Shown here: positions 50,901 to 59,003 of the stretch, piece after piece
Layout: each line of letters begins with the position of its first letter
Numbering within the stretch: position 1 is the stretch's first letter
Assembly (NCBI GenBank): GCA_033239005.1
Contig: BSQZ01000036.1
Span: 2,277,001-2,341,000 of the forward strand
Origin: Lamellibrachia satsuma
Taxonomy: Eukaryota; Annelida; Polychaeta; Sabellida; Siboglinidae
Reading direction: 5' to 3'
Length of the DNA: 64,000 nt
Notes under the pieces: model-generated
Databases searched by the model: none
What the model was told of the DNA's origin: nothing
The model's input: only the letters and a program-made list of their open reading frames with translations
Translations under genes and position numbers: made by a program

Positions 50901-53900
50901 CTACCCAACTTGGGTTTCTGGTTGTAGCCTACCCTACCAAACTTGTGTTTCTGGCTGTAGCCTACCCTATCCAACTTGTGTTTCTGGCTGTAGCCTACCC
51001 TACCAAACTTGTGTTTCTAGCTGTAGCTTACCTTACCAAACTTGTGTTTCTGGCTGTAGCTTACCCTACCCAACTTGTGTTTCTGGCTGTAGCTTACCCT
51101 ACCAAACTTGTGTTTCTGGCTGTAGCCTACCCTACCAAACTTGTGTTTCTGGCTGTAGCTTACCCTACCAAACTTGTGTTTCTGGCTGTATCCTATCCTA
51201 CCCAACTTGGGTATCTGTGCCCTAGCTAGCCTGCCCAACTTGGGTTGCTGGCTGTATTTTACCCTACCCAACATGGGTTTCTGGCTCTACCCTACCCTAC
51301 CTAACTTGGTATTCTGGCTGTACCTAAGCCTACCTAACTTGGTATACTGGCTGTACCCAAGCCTACTTAACTTGGTATTCTGGCTGTACCCAAGCCTGCC
51401 TAACTTGGTATTCTGGCTGTACCCAAGCCTACCTAACTTGGTATTCTGGCTGTACCCAAGCCTACCTAACTTGGCATTCTGGCTGTACCCAAGCCTACCT
51501 AACTTGGTATTCTGGCTGTACCCAAGCCTGCCCAGTGTGGGTTTCTGGCTGTACCCTAGCTGGCCTACCCAACTTAGGATTCTGATTGTACCCTAGCCGC
51601 CCCCATGTGGGGATTCTGGCTATAACCTACCCTGCCCAACATGGGTTTCTGGATGTACCTCACTCTACCCAATTTGTGTTTCTGGCTGTACCTAAGACAA
51701 AAAACGGAAATAATATGATTTAATAGTTTGGTTATGATTTCAACTTGGTGATTGTACATTCCCTGCTCTTGCTCTCTACTTGTTTGTATTTGTTCTGCAC
51801 TTACACTGCACTCATGTAAACTTGTTATATATTTGATCTGCAGTTATTCTTGTGCTCCTGTACTTATTCTGTACTTGCCCAGTAATTGTCCTGTACTTGC
51901 CCAATACTTGTCCTGTACTTGCCCAATACTTGTCCTGTACTTGCCCTTATATATGTGTTGCAATATTGCAGGAGAGAAGCCGTTCAACTGTAGATACTGC
52001 AACAAGAAGTTTCCAACAGTAACAAACCAGCGCCGTCACGAGCGCATCCACCAGGGCCGTCGCTTCTGCTGTGGTCACTGCCAGCGTTCATTCACACAGA
52101 CGGGCGACCTGAAGAAACACATCAGCAAACTCCACCCAGAGCTCTTCCACGAATGTGTCCTCTGCGGCAAGTACTTTGGCAGTGGGGACCTGCTTGAAGA
52201 ACATCTCGGTAGCCATGGCAACAGCGTCAGACAGAACTGGAAAGCGGTGTCGATGGAGCGAGGCACGCACCGTGCTAATCTGGAGCTCGACCGCGCGGAG
52301 TCGATGAAACTAGCCACTGTAAAGCCAGGCAGGAATTTTGCATGCACGATTTGTCGAAAGCTGTTTGACGATTATGCCAACATGTGTCGCCACCGTCGCC
52401 TTGCGCACCAACGCAACAGCATTTTGAATGTTAGAATTGGCAAGTCAGCCAATCGGTGTTGTGTGAAAGTAGAGCCACCTAATGGTGGTGATGGTCTGAT
52501 GAATTCAATGGATGGTGACGAGTCCGAAGATGCATTCTACGCTCGCATAGCGGAGAACATATCGGACAATCTGACAAACTTCCTTGAAGGGAAGAAGGTT
52601 CATCTGGATAACTGCTACGATCATATCAATGAAAAACTTCACCCAAGTAATCAGCCAGTGCTGCAGCGCCGGCGCCGGCGCAGCTCGTCTGATGTCACCC
52701 GCATCAATGTGACGCAGTACAACTTCCCGAAGACGTTTCGCCTACGCAGTAGTCGTGCCATTGAAAACTGTGACAAACAAGATGGCGACATAGGCAAGGA
52801 TCACGTAGATAGTGCAACGGAACAAGCACCTGCTTCTGAAAAGGCATCAGCAGACAGTTCGGTGAACGATGACGCCACAGCGACAGATGCTGAGTTGATG
52901 CACGTGCCGAAGGTGCGACAGTGCGTGCAGTGTCGTCGCAACTTCCACACTTTCAAGAGTTACCGCGAACACATGTACATCCGACACAAGACCCTCGTCC
53001 CCAATGATGTCAACAAGTCCGAGGATTGGCGCAACGAGCAGCCGATCAGTCCGCCGGACCACGATCGCATCGCGGCCCCTCTGCTCTCGCACAAGTTACG
53101 CAACAACTCTGCCGACATGCCTGCAACGACAAACAAATCAAAACTATCCTACAGTGGCTGGAAGAACGGACTACTGACCGGCATAAAAAAGGACGTTTGT
53201 TCAGTTGGTGATGGATCGGACCAGTCAGACACTTCTGAAGTACTCGATACTTGTGATCTGCTGATATCAGATGAGGAAATGTCCAAAGATAAGGATACTG
53301 ACAATGATAAGCCCTTCAACTACAAACTCAACCTAGTGGCACGATGCTACATCTGTAACGTGTGCAATGAACAGTTTAACTGTTTTGACTCGCTTGTAGA
53401 CCATCAGTACGACCTCCATCCAAACGTCTACTGCACGCATCTCGAGGTGGCTGTTGATGGCAGACCCGCCTCGTGGCTGCAGACGGCTCCTGTCGGCCTG
53501 CTGCGGGTCACAACAAACCACGTTCCTGCTGTTGAAGGTACATCAGTTCCTATGGTTTCATGTCTTTGTCCATATTTGACAGCTTTTTGCAGTCTTCATC
53601 AAACTGACTGCCGCTAGATCGCGCTATGGTAGCCATCTAGTCAGTCTGGTGAAGACAGCTGAAAGCTGTTGAAACATTACAAAGATAAAATTTACTGTAA
53701 GAAAAATATTAATACATTTATATTACAATCGCCAGTCTGATGAATCTCTTCACAGTGATGTCTTGATCCATCCATTTAGAGATTTTGAATGTTTCTTTGC
53801 CCACACACAGATGTAGATCTTGCTTTCACCCACCCCGTCATTTTCATGAGTATGGTCACCACTTTTATTACTGTAATCAGTAAAACAAATATTCAGTATG

Positions 53901-55969
53901 CTGTCTCATGAAATACATGTGTTATGTTTATACAGCAAAAATTACTTCATCTTATACACTATAAGACTAAATATTCACTTTTGCCAATCACCTAATCTAA
54001 CAATAAAAATTAATTCTTTCGCTTAAAAAACTAACAAAAATGAGCACTCCTATAAAACCAACTCTGCGTGTTACTTAAGCTCTACACTCTACAAGTTTAA
54101 ACATTGATGAACCTGATTCTCGGTGGGCTAAATAAATTGAGGAAGTAGTTGTTACACTATGATTATGCCCGGTTGTTGTAAAATGTAGTGGAGTCTCTGT
54201 GACCGACTTGTAAAGATTGTAAAACATTTTATGTGCTGACTTTGCGATTTACTTGTTAGTCACATGCCAGTTGATTTAACAGGGAAAGAACATTAAGAAC
54301 AAAATTCTTAATTGATTAGCACTTGAGAAGGAAGAAGTGTGACTCCTATTTGTTTAACAAGGAAATGGTACATCTGTCTCGGTGTTAACCTTTCAGTGAT
54401 TGAATATCCAGTAGAACAGCTTTTACAGTTGAATCAGGCATATTTATGATGTGCTTGTGATGTAAGTTGTACATGTCCTTGTCATCTTGTGTTTCAGACT
54501 TCAAGCGCAGCACCAAGTCTAAGTTCCGTTGCACAAAATGCAACAAACCGTTTGCTTCGATGTTAGAACTACACACTCACATCACAGAGTGTGCATCAGA
54601 GGGGATGGCCGTGATAGAACCACCAGTCATCGTGAAGCAATCCACAAAGTATAAAGTTAAGACGATCAAGGGACGAAAGAAGATACAGCATGCAACCACG
54701 CCAACATTGACACTGTCTCCAGGGTACGAAACATTCTATGCTGATGACCTCGACGCTGGCAGGCATGACAATGCTCAGGAACGACATCGCAAGAAGCGGC
54801 GCAAGAACTTTGAGTTACTTTACAACCCGCTGCACCACGTGCGCCGGCGCGAGCTCACACAGGTTCTTGAGATCCACAACTGCGGTGGCTGTCATCAGCA
54901 ATTCGAGACGATCTCCCTACTCGAGCGCCACGTTCGCATCTGTAAACAGAAGGATAAGTTCAAGGAACTGCGGGCAATATCAGCGTCACATGATGCGAAT
55001 GTCGATGACGATGATGATGACGAGTATGCATATGATCCGACAAAGCACATGTGCATCTACTGCCTGAGACAGTTCACGTACCTGGGCATGCTGCGGAAGC
55101 ACGTCTCCGAGTGGTGCCAGGTGAGACAGGACTTCATTGATCACGGCGAGTTGCTGGACGACGAGTGGGAAGAAACCCTGGAGGTGAAGGGAAGTGGGAA
55201 GAAGAAGGAGGGAATACTGAGCAGGCAGTCAAGTTTCTCCTCGTTGAATGGCACCGCAGACAGTCAGGATGTGGAAGAAGGGAACAGGAAGGGAACCAAG
55301 CCGAAGTGGGGGAGTAAGTGGAAGTGCGGACGGAAGCAGGTCGTTGAGCCCCCCGTGAAGTTGGAGAGTGAGTCGTCTACAGACGGCTTCAGTGAGCAGC
55401 GCCGCAGCGCGTCTCTCAGTGGCGACAGTCGGCTCGATGCTGATGACGTAGAAAGCAGTCAAGAATCGAATGAGTTCAAGCGAGAAGAAAAAGCCGGTGA
55501 CTGTTTGACCACCCAAGGTCTTGATGACAAAGACAGTGAACCTTTTAGTGGCTTGTTGAAAACCAGTGACAAAGTTGATGAAAACTCTGCAAGTGCAGAA
55601 AAAGACATTATAAAGTCGGATGTTCAGGTGGAGAGAGTGGCATGTGCTGGTGAAGACATCAGCACTGGAGAAAACATTTCTGAGTTGACTAAGAATGTTA
55701 GTGAAGTGAAGTCAGGAGAGAACCCAGACAGTTCCGAGAAGGATCGGTCAGATGATGGCAAGAGAAAATCAGAACCATTAGACACTGCCGTAGTGACACC
55801 CGAACCTGAAAACGCTTGTAGTGAAAAATCACAGAAACACGAAAGTGGCGATAATGGGAAATGCAAAGTAGCTCAGTCTTGTGATGTACCAACGTCACCA
55901 AGAGGCCAACTGTCAAATCAGACCTCTTTTAAAATACCAAAATGCAGTGGCTTAGCAAAAGTTATGTAA
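29566..55969 (+). CDS. PRDM2: PRDM2/RIZ-type PR-domain zinc-finger protein (seven coding exons)
   Basis: Seven exons (29566-29731, 42671-42777, 43498-43656, 44384-44471, 46520-48856, 51972-53537, 54498-55969) join in phase with GT-AG introns to give about 1,964 residues. The PR domain (about residues 41-160) is N-terminal, as in vertebrate PRDM2. Twelve zinc fingers follow: one alone at 351-372, a tandem set at 894-1034, then 1077-1098, 1270-1291, 1414-1435 and three C2HC types at 1486, 1603 and 1660. PRDM2 identity rests on the N-terminal PR, the NQRRHERIH and NMCRHRR fingers, and a block at 1139-1161 (ENISDNLTNFLEGKK) resembling the vertebrate one after its third finger. PRDM2 is a nuclear chromatin regulator reported to methylate H3K9; activity of this protein is not shown. 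The start is the first ATG after an in-frame TAA at 29524. Confidence 0.87.
30170..30400 (-). other. small acidic open frame of unknown nature
   Basis: The minus strand reads MSDSSDSDFQIFGR in one frame and DTDDSDISLAEDIS in another. Ser/Asp-rich starts like this are common in transposon-encoded proteins. There is no catalytic domain and no visible partner exon. Confidence 0.2.
30820..30958. repeat. 36-bp tandem repeat, about 3.5 copies
   Basis: The unit is CGTTCTGGCCATGAGGTGTA followed by GTTAGGTTGATTCGGG, with a few changes between copies. It lies in PRDM2 intron 1. Confidence 0.85.
30979..31561. mobile_element. foldback (long-TIR) element, 583 bp
   Basis: The first about 95 bp (TTTGGGGCTATGCACCTAAA...) and the inverse of the last about 95 bp align along most of their length, including GTGCAACTA and TATCATGCCAGT-type blocks. 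Flanks TAATGACT and CGATGACT agree at 6 of 8 positions, a plausible decayed 8-bp duplication. No coding capacity is seen. A partial inverted copy lies at 17566-17866. Confidence 0.65.
32227..33905 (+). pseudogene. P2X7-like zinc-domain protein, broken copy
   Basis: From 32770 the frame METTDEESSSTGHTETT is followed by CGNCVPM, ESSCCAEE and, near 33142, DDDFVVICTNKAVLDVGLLS (exon to about 33246). At 33788 a further block reads GKARQVIPSCDVGRICDVYS. These are the ordered blocks of the zinc-binding C-terminal domain of P2X7, which occurs without the channel in many invertebrate families. The frame is broken by two TGA codons (32971 and 32992), the second at the position of a conserved Cys. The segment linking the exons is missing and the last exon is out of phase. 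It lies in PRDM2 intron 1, probably as mobile-element cargo. Identification by motif is good; function is lost or unknown. Confidence 0.65.
33480..33620. repeat. palindromic GTAATCATGATTAC-rich repeat
   Basis: Alternating GTAATC/GATTAC words in both orientations after a short TA run. Low-complexity intronic sequence. Confidence 0.6.
34360..34815. repeat. irregular 50-60-bp repeat
   Basis: Repeated modules of CACTACTTGTTCTGACTGA and AGTAAATGTACACCAATCAT are spaced irregularly, eight or more times. Intronic, without coding potential. Confidence 0.7.
35060..35370 (-). other. unassigned minus-strand open frame
   Basis: The frame includes AQHTTDAETQIDPVTIFQV and DHVYSYVKLPSDSV, and is open for about 95 codons. 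I do not recognise it. It may be part of an old transposon in PRDM2 intron 1. Confidence 0.2.
35882..35952. repeat. (TA)n microsatellite
   Basis: Two TA runs separated by a phase shift, with a few TG interruptions. Confidence 0.9.
36118..38244. mobile_element. hAT-type element with GGAATTG word, 2.1 kb
   Basis: The left end is CAGGCATGTGGTCAATTCC and the right end inverts to CAGGCATGGGGTCAATTC. Flanks TTATACTT (36110-36117) and ATATACTT (38245-38252) match at 7 of 8 bases, a target duplication. GGAATTG/CAATTCC words fill both subterminal regions (36128-36265 and 38130-38240). It lies in PRDM2 intron 1 and appears to contain another nested element. Confidence 0.85.
36805..37855 (-). mobile_element. 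nested element with FLYWCH-type fragment
   Basis: ATTTGCTCCCCCC and GGACATCTGCCCC at 36819-36850 are mirrored near 37800-37850 (GGGGCAAATGTCCGG, GGGGGGCAAAT), suggesting inverted ends. Inside, the minus strand at 37330-37021 encodes CKGAVVTDLI and, after a frame change, NHDGDTAQIEAAKVREDLK and TPNQLISDSL. This is the second half of a FLYWCH zinc finger, a domain common in MULE-type transposons. No transposase core was seen and no target duplication was found. Confidence 0.5.
38580..38700. repeat. hAT-like subterminal word remnant
   Basis: AT-rich repeated TTTAAATACTTTTAAA and GTATTTG words, similar to those at 13765-13965. Boundaries are unclear. Confidence 0.35.
39370..39835 (-). pseudogene. 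possible second P2X7-like copy, 5' part
   Basis: On the minus strand an end-like TTAAAGGGGGGGTGAAGC (39839) resembles TTAAAGGGGAACTGAAGC at 32223. A shared GAGTGGTTTGAGT follows, then an exon reading FPGRICSGKCGCKCGNCRV (39485-39430). The CxCGNC motif fits the first zinc ligands of the same domain, but the later ligands are not recognisable. It may be the mirror partner of the copy at 32227. Confidence 0.35.
41221..41379 (-). CDS. possible first exon of an unknown antisense gene
   Basis: A minus-strand frame of exactly 53 codons starts MASLRWPVKVPPTNKCQRVR and ends LTSPRK at a perfect donor (AAAG|GTAAGT). Just downstream of the ATG lies a GC-rich ACATGGCGGCGAAGG, like YY1-type promoter starts. 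It sits antisense in PRDM2 intron 1. No second exon could be identified, and an internal ATG gives a short frame that stops early. Confidence 0.25.
42207..42620. repeat. 41-bp tandem array, 10 copies
   Basis: The unit is CATCACTAAACTGTATAGAT followed by AAGGAATACATGGTTGTAATA, almost unchanged between copies. It ends 51 bp before PRDM2 exon 2. Confidence 0.97.
42671..42777 (+). CDS. PRDM2: PRDM2 exon 2 (PR domain, first part)
   Basis: The acceptor GGGGCAG precedes GTGTTTGGAGC and the donor is GTGAGT. It encodes VWSKRPFKKGEVFGPFMGKK and DDMDPSYVWE (residues 57-91), the beginning of the SET-related fold with the FGPFxG motif shared by PRDM family members. It follows directly after a 41-bp tandem array. 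Confidence 0.92.
43498..43656 (+). CDS. PRDM2: PRDM2 exon 3 (PR domain, core)
   Basis: 53 codons in phase 0, acceptor CATTAG and donor GTACGT. It encodes FLFYIDAT, NWMRYINCAR and DEQN (residues 92-144). The NWxxYxNxAR...EQN pattern is diagnostic of PR domains. It lacks the NHS-type motif of classical SET methyltransferases, as is usual for PR domains. Confidence 0.95.
44384..44471 (+). CDS. PRDM2: PRDM2 exon 4 (end of PR domain)
   Basis: It begins DIPPGEELLTWYKKP (residues 145-159), the conserved PGEELLxWY end of the PR domain. A basic tail follows, KPKLRKKPSRKRQLSC, likely a nuclear localisation signal. The acceptor is TTACAG and the donor GTAAGT, ending in phase 1. Confidence 0.93.
44588..44652. 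repeat. (GT)n microsatellite
   Basis: A GT run grading into GTGCGTGCATGC in PRDM2 intron 4. Confidence 0.9.
44923..45591. mobile_element. piggyBac-type non-autonomous element
   Basis: TTAA occurs at 44919-44922 and 45592-45595. Between them the termini are CCCATTAGGCCCCA and the inverse TGGGGTCTAATGGG. TTAA duplications and CCC-starting ends are the piggyBac signature. The 669-bp unit has no transposase. A GC-rich GCGGCCGGCGGCGGCCG cluster is found only near its right end. It lies in PRDM2 intron 4. Confidence 0.85.
45640..45725. repeat. interrupted (GT)n microsatellite
   Basis: GTGTGTGTACATGCGTGTGT-type mixed purine-pyrimidine repeat in PRDM2 intron 4. Confidence 0.9.
46027..46262 (-). pseudogene. 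LINE C-terminal fragment
   Basis: The minus strand encodes KKAVRVITLSRYNVHTEP, LLKKLNLLKVEDI and IFYFRNIHKNLP, the typical region near the C-terminus of jockey/CR1-like LINE proteins. Only about 75 residues remain, antisense within PRDM2 intron 4. Confidence 0.75.
46520..48856 (+). CDS. PRDM2: PRDM2 exon 5 (H1-like repeat, acidic region, fingers 1-3)
   Basis: A single 2.3-kb exon begins after TTTCTAG. Residues about 180-235 are roughly ten copies of a seven-residue EKTPxKx repeat, 21 bp at the DNA level, resembling a linker-histone tail. A basic stretch follows (TRIPKRRRKSR). Finger 1 is at 351-372. Residues 380-890 are acidic and of low complexity, with SAPDDK/SAPDEK repeats near 48030-48120 and a duplicated 33-bp block encoding GALSAGRGPHS at 48208-48275. 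Fingers 2 (894-914) and 3 (931-951) close the exon, which ends inside the HSGEKP linker, with donor GTGAGT. Confidence 0.93.
48887..50080. mobile_element. TIR element in PRDM2 intron 5
   Basis: Ends CAGGGCTTCACGTTTGA and TCAAACGTGATGCCCTG are inverse copies over 17 bp with one mismatch. GGTGAGCGA blocks follow inwards on both sides. The CAGGG start suggests hAT, but no clean 8-bp duplication is visible. No transposase is seen. Confidence 0.65.
50362..51693. repeat. 33-bp minisatellite, about 40 copies
   Basis: The unit is CTTGTGTTTCTGGCTGTAGC followed by CTACCCTACCCAA, with several sub-variants (for example CTTGGTATTCTGGCTGTACC from 51300). It occupies the 3' half of PRDM2 intron 5. The open frames on both strands are repeat artefacts. 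Confidence 0.96.
51861..51949. repeat. 22-bp tandem repeat before exon 6
   Basis: Three to four copies of ACTTGCCCAATACTTGTCCT GT end 22 bp before the exon-6 acceptor. Their pyrimidine content may contribute to the branch-point region; this is inference. Confidence 0.85.
51972..53537 (+). CDS. PRDM2: PRDM2 exon 6 (fingers 4-9)
   Basis: Acceptor ATTGCAG restores the HSGEKP linker in phase. Fingers 4-6 (959-979, 986-1007, 1014-1034) continue the tandem set from exon 5. Finger 7 is at 1077-1098 (NMCRHRR) and is followed at 1139-1161 by the ENISDNLTNFLEG block, which resembles the vertebrate PRDM2 block after its third finger. Fingers 8 (1270-1291) and 9 (1414-1435) are separated by acidic and Lys/Arg-rich linkers, including RRRRRSSSD near 1187. 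The donor GTACAT after 53537 is weaker than the others. Confidence 0.93.
53641..53760 (+). ncRNA. hammerhead-like core in PRDM2 intron 6
   Basis: CTGGTGA (53646-53652), a 6-bp stem GACAGC/GCTGTT with a 5-nt loop, then GAAA (53671-53674). The spacing is identical to that of the core at 19639-19667. One core base differs from CUGANGA (G for A). A second CAGTCTGATGAA starts near 53736, about 95 nt later, as if a second monomer began. Probably a remnant of a Penelope-like or retrozyme-type element. Confidence 0.45.
54498..55969 (+). CDS. PRDM2: PRDM2 terminal exon 7 (C2HC fingers and tail)
   Basis: Acceptor GTTTCAG joins in phase to make Asp1475. Fingers 10, 11 and 12 (1486-1506, 1603-1623, 1660-1681) each end in Cys rather than His, so they are C2HC types. 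A DDDDDDE run lies at about 1649-1655. The last 280 residues are Ser/Glu/Lys-rich with many SExxxSG and EDIS-like stretches and no domain. The stop is at 55967-55969. Confidence 0.92.
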
Positions 55970-56480
55970 TTGGGCCACAATGTGATTCTAAACAAAATGA
56001 AGATTGTTGAAATCATCAAAAAACATTGCCAACATTGGCAAAAAATATCTGCACTTTGTTATGTAAGATGTTTGCAAAGTAATTCACAAGAATACGTTTT
56101 GTTTCATTGTCAATGTATTGTAAGCATTTTGAATGTTTCAGAGATTTATGGCTGAAGCCACAAATAATATTATGTTGATATATTATGTTTACATTATTGT
56201 GTTGGTTATTATGCAGAGTTTGGATTAGTTAACTTACAAATTTACATTTTGCATTTAAAATCTGTTAGTTTTTGTGTAGTGCTGTTTAGCAGCATTTTGT
56301 ATGTTAAGCAGTGCAGCACAGTGAACACTGAGATGACTACATCCCTTGCATCAAGGTAGATGTTAGATAAGGTAATTTTGTCTTGTTCTGAAAATCGTTT
56401 TCACCAGATGTCACAATTGACACTTCTTTGTAACTATTGAGCTAATTTATGCAGTTAATAAAATAAGTACTAAACATGGT
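55970..56480 (+). other. PRDM2: PRDM2 3'UTR
   Basis: AT-rich sequence after the stop codon. The first canonical poly(A) signal downstream of the stop that I can place is AATAAA at 56457-56462, giving a UTR of about 500 nt. Confidence 0.65.
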
Positions 56481-56999
56481 GTTGATTTTCCTAGTTACAA
56501 GAGTGGTATGTTTAATGGTGCACACTAGATAATTCCCCCAGTGGTCAAAACCCCAGTAAAAAAAAAAAATTTAGAAGCTTTATTCTTTTCAATACTGCTT
56601 ACAAGTATAATTCTGTGTTTGTATATATTGTTAAAAATGATCATTCACAACCTGTGATGCCATAAGGATGATATGGTTTGTTCTTGTGATCTAAAGGTAT
56701 ACTAAGGGAGCTGGCTACTCTGAAATCAAGCTAACTGCATCTGTCACAGCACATTATTGTTAGAACAACGATTAAATCAACACAAAAGCTATATTATCGA
56801 TTGAAACTACATCCAAGATGCCAACAGTATATACAATGATAAATGATATTTTGTTTAAAAAATGGTATGAAAATAATAAAAAATTAATATCAGATTGTGT
56901 GAATGAGTTTTAACTATGTATGGCCTAATTTCAAGAGAAGTTTTTATACCATTTTAACGCCAGCCAGAAAAACAATGCTGCCACCTATGGGGTTGCGTG

Positions 57000-57330
57000 A
57001 CCATTGAGACATAGACACTGAGATTCTGTCCTGAGTGACCATTGAGACATTGGCAACTGATATTCTATCTTGAGTAACCATTGAGACATTCTATCTTGAG
57101 TTACCATTGAGACATTGGCAACTGATATTCTATCTTGAGTGACCATTGAGACATTGGCAACTGATATTCCATTTTGTGTAACTACACTAAGATTCTATAT
57201 TGAGTGACCACACTAAAATTCTGTATTGAGTGACCATTGAGACATTGGCAGATGAGATTCTGTCTTGAGTGTCCATTGAGATATTGACAGCTGACATTTT
57301 GTCTTGAGTGACCATTGAGACATTGGCCGC
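57000..57330. repeat. irregular 39-bp tandem repeat
   Basis: Repeats of GAGTGACCATTGAGACATTG and GCAACTGATATTCTATCTT with indels, seven or more copies, downstream of PRDM2. Confidence 0.85.
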
Positions 57331-58050
57331 AGAAATGGTGTCTCAAGTCACCTAACACAGTTAGATTCTGCAGGTTGCCACTGAGATTTTAATTGTAGTG
57401 TGTGACCACCGAGATATGCTACAATGGAGATCTTGAGATTCTGTGCAGATGTACATGCATAATTTTCTCATCCAAGATTGTCAGAAATGTTTCTTCAGAT
57501 ACGACCAATATCCACTAAAGACCATTCATTTTCTATCTTCAAAGACCACTAAAATGTATTGAGCCCCTTCAACCCAGTGTTACACATTAAGAAATAAGTT
57601 AGTTATGTTGTATCAACTGCTCCAAGTCGTTTCACTAACAACAGCTCATTGAACCATCAAAGAAATAAACTCTTCTATTCAAAGTTTTTAGAAGGAAATA
57701 TAATAGTTCATTAAACATCAATAAATAGACACAGGGTTGAGGAAATTACTCACATTGAAGACCTTGTGTCTATTAATTCCTTTCCTGATAAAATAAAACC
57801 AATGTGCATCAGCTTCGTGATCTTGGATAGACCTAGAATACATAATTTGGCAAGCAAACCTTTGATGAGAAGATATGCGATCGAATGTACGAACTGAGCA
57901 TGTTGGTGTCTATTTTTATGCTTGTAATATGTAGCCTCTTTGTGCAGGTTTTTTGGAAATAAAATTGCAAGTATCCTTGCATAGTTTTGTACCTTCAAAT
58001 AATTTTAACAATTACCAATGTGAAAATTTGCCAAAATTAGTTATGGTGTC

Positions 58051-58210
<160 letters not shown>

Positions 58211-58849
58211 TAACTCCATATGTTTTATGTAGTATACTTGTAATTTGATTGTATATTGTTTTGCAAAGAGGAAATGTATTTATGTCATAATTGTGTCATT
58301 TATATATCTTATATTATGTATATATATGGAGTTAATCATAATCTTTAGCCAACTTTGCCAAAAAAAAATGTTTTTAATTCAACTGAGGATTTAAATTTTT
58401 AATATATACATGTAGCATTTTGACATAAAATATGTTAATCCTAGATTGTGTAAATTAATGTTAAACGTTGAAACTTGGATTTTATTCTTTTTCCTCCTCT
58501 TCTTCCAAATATACATATAAACACTACACAGCCACATTCCACTGGGGGAATATAGTTACAGCCACATGATAACATATGTGACTAGAGTACTGTTGAGCTG
58601 GGGGAATATAGTTACAGCGGATGATGTCCCACTTGTTCCGAAAAAACGTGCATGTCACAGCCACTGGCACAGCCACAGGTGTGATAATAATGAATTGTCG
58701 GGTAATCATGAATCAAAATCACTTAGTCATTCAGGTGTGTCAATCAAGATTGTGTATAAATGGTAACCTCTTCGCAATGACGCACATCGTGATGGGTTTT
58801 TAATCACTACATCGAGTAAGTTTTATACAATAGTGAATAGAGCTCGTTA

Positions 58850-59003
58850 ACAGGGCAAACGTGAAGTCGTCTGATTTGTTGTCAGTTCTTGTGACGTCAT
58901 CTGGCCACTCGGCTGTGACAAGTTATAAGCGGCGACGCTGCACTTGAGTCTAGCGTTGCCTGATGCGCTAATGTCAAGGTCATCTGCCGTCTGCGCGAGT
59001 AAG
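58850..59003 (+). promoter_or_regulatory. PGD promoter region with a CRE-type site
   Basis: A CpG-bearing stretch directly upstream of the PGD start contains a perfect palindromic TGACGTCA at 58892-58899, about 105 bp before the ATG. This is the consensus for CREB/ATF factors. The transcription start itself cannot be seen. Confidence 0.5.

Noticed and set aside
50549..51229. 226-residue frame and several opposite-strand frames in PRDM2 intron 5
   Set aside because: All lie inside the 33-bp array. The flanking exons 5 and 6 splice together in phase without them.
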